DNA of 6,363 nt from DATKEG01 sp035544515 (GTDB lineage: Bacteria > Acidobacteriota > Vicinamibacteria > Fen-336). The position numbers were made by a program, and so were the translations under genes. The notes below the pieces were generated by a model. The model saw only the letters and a program-made list of their open reading frames with translations, was not told the DNA's origin and ran no database searches. Below, in pieces: positions 4,788 through 6,363 of the stretch. The stretch is taken from the NCBI GenBank assembly GCA_035544515.1, contig DATKEG010000271.1, forward strand, positions 1 through 6,363, given 5' to 3'. Each line of letters opens with the position of its first letter. The first letter of the stretch is position 1.

Positions 4788-6290
4788 GTGGGCTCCAGGC
4801 GTCTGGTCGTGGCAATGAGCGTCGTGGCGGTGGTCGTCGCCGGACGGATCCAGGCCCAGGAACCGCCCTTTCCTTCGCCTCCCGACCCCCTGCTCGAGGC
4901 GCCCCCGGCCGAGGATCCGCCCACGGCGGTCTCGGGGGAACCCGGGGAAGGGTGGCCCGACGGCGCCGTGGCGATCGGCCTGGCCGGCGCCGTGGCCCTG
5001 GCGCTGGAGGGCAACTTCGAGGTGCTTTCCGCCGCCGACGACGTGCGCGCGGCCGAGCTCGGCTACTCCGCCCGCCGCGCGGACTTCTTCCCCAAGCTCA
5101 CGCCGACGTTCGATCGGTTCGGCGACGACACCGCGTTCGGGGCGGAGCTGGGCCAGCGCCTGCCCTGGAGCGGCGGCTCCCTGGTGGGCGGGGCCGTGCT
5201 GCAGTCCCGGCCCGAGGAGCCCATCCCCCTGGCGCGCAGCTCGGTCGTGTCCTTCGAGCTGCGGCAGCCGCTGCTGCGCGGCTTCGGGCCCAACCGCACG
5301 TACTTCGAGCTGCGGAACAGCCGCCGCAGCCGCGAGGGACGCGCGCGCGCGCTGGAGCGCTCCCGCCAGCGCATCGCGGTGGAGGTCACGCGCGCCTTCT
5401 ACCAGGTGGTCGAGCAGCGCGCCCTGCTCGCGGTGGCGCGGCAGAGCCTGCGCCGCAGCCAGAGCCTGCAAAGCGCCTCGGAAGCGCGGCTGGCCGTGGG
5501 CCTGGTGAGCAAGCTCGACGTCTTCCGCGCCCAGCTCCAGGCGGCGCAGGCGCAGGAATCCATGGTGAGGGCGCAGGCCTCGCTCGACGACGCGCTCGAG
5601 CGCTTCCGCTTCCTGCTCGGCCGGCCGCCGGGCGACGGCCTGCAGCCGGAGGCGGTGTCGCTGCCGGAGGAGCTTCCGGCCGACGTCGAGCCCGTCGAGG
5701 TGCTGGTGCCGCGCGCGCTCGCGAACCGACTCGACCTGCACGAGTCGCGCGACGAGGTGGAGGACGCGCGGCGGTTCTCCTCGGTGGCGCGGCAGAACCT
5801 GCTGCCGCAGCTCGACCTGAGGGTAGGCTGGGTGGGTCGCGGGCTGGGACCGAGCTACGGCGGGGCCTGGCGCACGGCGGACCGCCAGCTCACCTGGGGT
5901 CTGGAGACCTCCTTCCCCCTCGAGCGCTCGTCCGACCGCGCCGATCGCGCCCTGGCCGAGATCCAGGTCGCCACGCGCGAGCGCACGCTGCGCCAGCGGG
6001 AGCTGGAGATCGAGTCCGAGGTGCGCCGGGCGTGGCGCGACCTCGACCAGATCCGCAAGAGCGCCCTCCTGCAGAAGGCGGCCCGCGAGGTGGCCGAGCA
6101 GCAGCACCGCCTGGCCACGCTCCGCTACCAGCGCGGCCTGGCCTCGAACTTCGACGTGGTCGAGGCCGAGGAGAGCCTGGTGCTGGCGCGCAGCGCGCTG
6201 GTGAGCCTGCTCGCGCGCTACCAGGTCGAGCGCGTCGACCTGCTCCGCACGCTGGGCACGCTCGACGTGGAACGGGAGTTCGCGCGGTGA
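4788..6290 (+). CDS. TolC-family outer-membrane efflux channel protein
   Basis: A 500-residue outer-membrane efflux protein. Trimers of this family form the beta-barrel and alpha-helical tunnel that carries substrates from RND, ABC or MFS pumps across the outer membrane. A signal peptide is clear: GSRR n-region, hydrophobic core to about residue 19, likely cleavage after A23 (IQA before QE). A Pro/Glu-rich linker follows (about 26-56). The helical hairpin domains show the family's internal duplication: GLVSKLDVFRAQLQ (238-251) matches GLASNFDVVEAEES (450-463), each followed by a long helix ending LLG or TLG (near 275 and 490). Beta-strand regions with RQPLLRGFG (159-167) and around 340-380 fit the barrel strands. 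The chosen start is GTG 4788, the first start after an in-frame TAA at 4773. ATG 4815 (residue 10) is an alternative, since the predicted transcript begins close to 4788. The stop overlaps the next gene, so it is probably the first gene of an efflux operon. Confidence 0.92.
   Translation: MGSRRLVVAMSVVAVVVAGRIQAQEPPFPSPPDPLLEAPPAEDPPTAVSGEPGEGWPDGAVAIGLAGAVALALEGNFEVLSAADDVRAAELGYSARRADFFPKLTPTFDRFGDDTAFGAELGQRLPWSGGSLVGGAVLQSRPEEPIPLARSSVVSFELRQPLLRGFGPNRTYFELRNSRRSREGRARALERSRQRIAVEVTRAFYQVVEQRALLAVARQSLRRSQSLQSASEARLAVGLVSKLDVFRAQLQAAQAQESMVRAQASLDDALERFRFLLGRPPGDGLQPEAVSLPEELPADVEPVEVLVPRALANRLDLHESRDEVEDARRFSSVARQNLLPQLDLRVGWVGRGLGPSYGGAWRTADRQLTWGLETSFPLERSSDRADRALAEIQVATRERTLRQRELEIESEVRRAWRDLDQIRKSALLQKAAREVAEQQHRLATLRYQRGLASNFDVVEAEESLVLARSALVSLLARYQVERVDLLRTLGTLDVEREFAR
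6274..6278 (+). promoter_or_regulatory. Ribosome binding site for the right-edge gene
   Basis: GGGAG inside the end of the TolC-family gene, 8 nt before the overlapping GTG at 6287. It supports that codon as a true start. Confidence 0.5.
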
Positions 6291-6363
6291 GCTCGGCCGC
6301 CGTGGTGGGCGCGCGCGTGGGCCGGGCCCTCCTGCAGGCCCGCGAGCGGGCGCTCCGCCGGCC
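6287..6363 (+). CDS. Start of an unidentified gene downstream of TolC (cut by window edge)
   Basis: GTG 6287-6289 overlaps the TGA stop of the TolC-family gene (6288-6290) in the 4-base arrangement GTGA that typifies translational coupling, with GGGAG 8 nt upstream. The frame stays open to the window end and gives 25 residues: SSAAVVGARVGRALLQARERALRR after the initiator. This is a basic, helix-prone N-terminus without a signal peptide so far, and a membrane segment could follow the Arg-rich end. The sequence is too short to name. By context it is likely a partner in the same efflux machine, such as a periplasmic adaptor or an inner-membrane pump component, but this is inference from position only. 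Confidence 0.6.
   Translation, partial: MSSAAVVGARVGRALLQARERALRR

Noticed and set aside
4666..4815. Longer N-terminus for the ZIP protein (starts at 4737 or 4815)
   Set aside because: It would add 24 or 50 residues without family character and would run across the divergent promoter region and into the TolC signal peptide.
4671..6107. 478-codon minus-strand open frame antisense to the TolC-family gene
   Set aside because: Composition is low in aromatic residues and rich in Arg, Gln, His and Leu, with no motif. The plus-strand frame has a signal peptide and the TolC duplication. Long antisense frames are expected where third positions are nearly all G or C; the 1612-2874 antisense frame is rejected for the same reason.
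1..6363. CRISPR array, tRNA, rRNA, insertion sequence or att site
   Set aside because: No spaced direct repeats, cloverleaf-like sequence, transposase motif or terminal inverted repeats with target duplications were seen on either strand by eye.

Overview
The window is very GC-rich, with third codon positions almost all G or C. It encodes outer-membrane-type proteins (a TolC-family channel and the start of a secreted or outer-membrane protein), so it comes from a diderm, Gram-negative-type bacterium. The style fits high-GC groups such as Acidobacteriota, Myxococcota or Gemmatimonadota, but no taxonomic marker is present and the phylum is a guess. Coding is dense. Every gene that can be assigned is a transport or envelope gene, and no regulator or biosynthetic enzyme is visible.

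Layout from left to right: (1) the first 36 codons of a minus-strand signal-peptide protein run off the left edge (1-109). (2) A 181-bp divergent intergenic region follows. (3) A plus-strand two-gene operon (291-2126 and 2152-3918) encodes two different ABC exporter half-transporters, each with a membrane domain fused to an ATPase domain. They most likely act as a heterodimer. (4) A ZIP-family divalent-metal permease lies on the minus strand (3919-4665) and abuts the second ABC gene tail to tail with no spacer. (5) A 122-bp control region (4666-4787) holds two back-to-back sigma70-like promoters and three inverted repeats. One of these is a perfect 7-bp-arm palindrome whose 6-bp centre is exactly the -10 hexamer of the rightward promoter. 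(6) A TolC-family outer-membrane efflux protein (4788-6290) follows, and its stop codon overlaps the GTG start of a further gene that runs off the right edge (6287-6363).

How the parts may work together: the ABC pair forms one inner-membrane pump of unknown substrate. The TolC gene is probably the first gene of an efflux operon whose inner-membrane or adaptor partners lie to the right. The ZIP gene and the TolC operon share a compact bidirectional control region, so co-regulation is plausible, for example metal import opposed to efflux. That link is inference from layout. Nothing here proves a new system. The most distinctive signal is the 4698-4783 regulatory region, followed by the asymmetric ABC signature motifs (LSGGQ against LSFGQ) and the altered metal-site residues of the ZIP protein.
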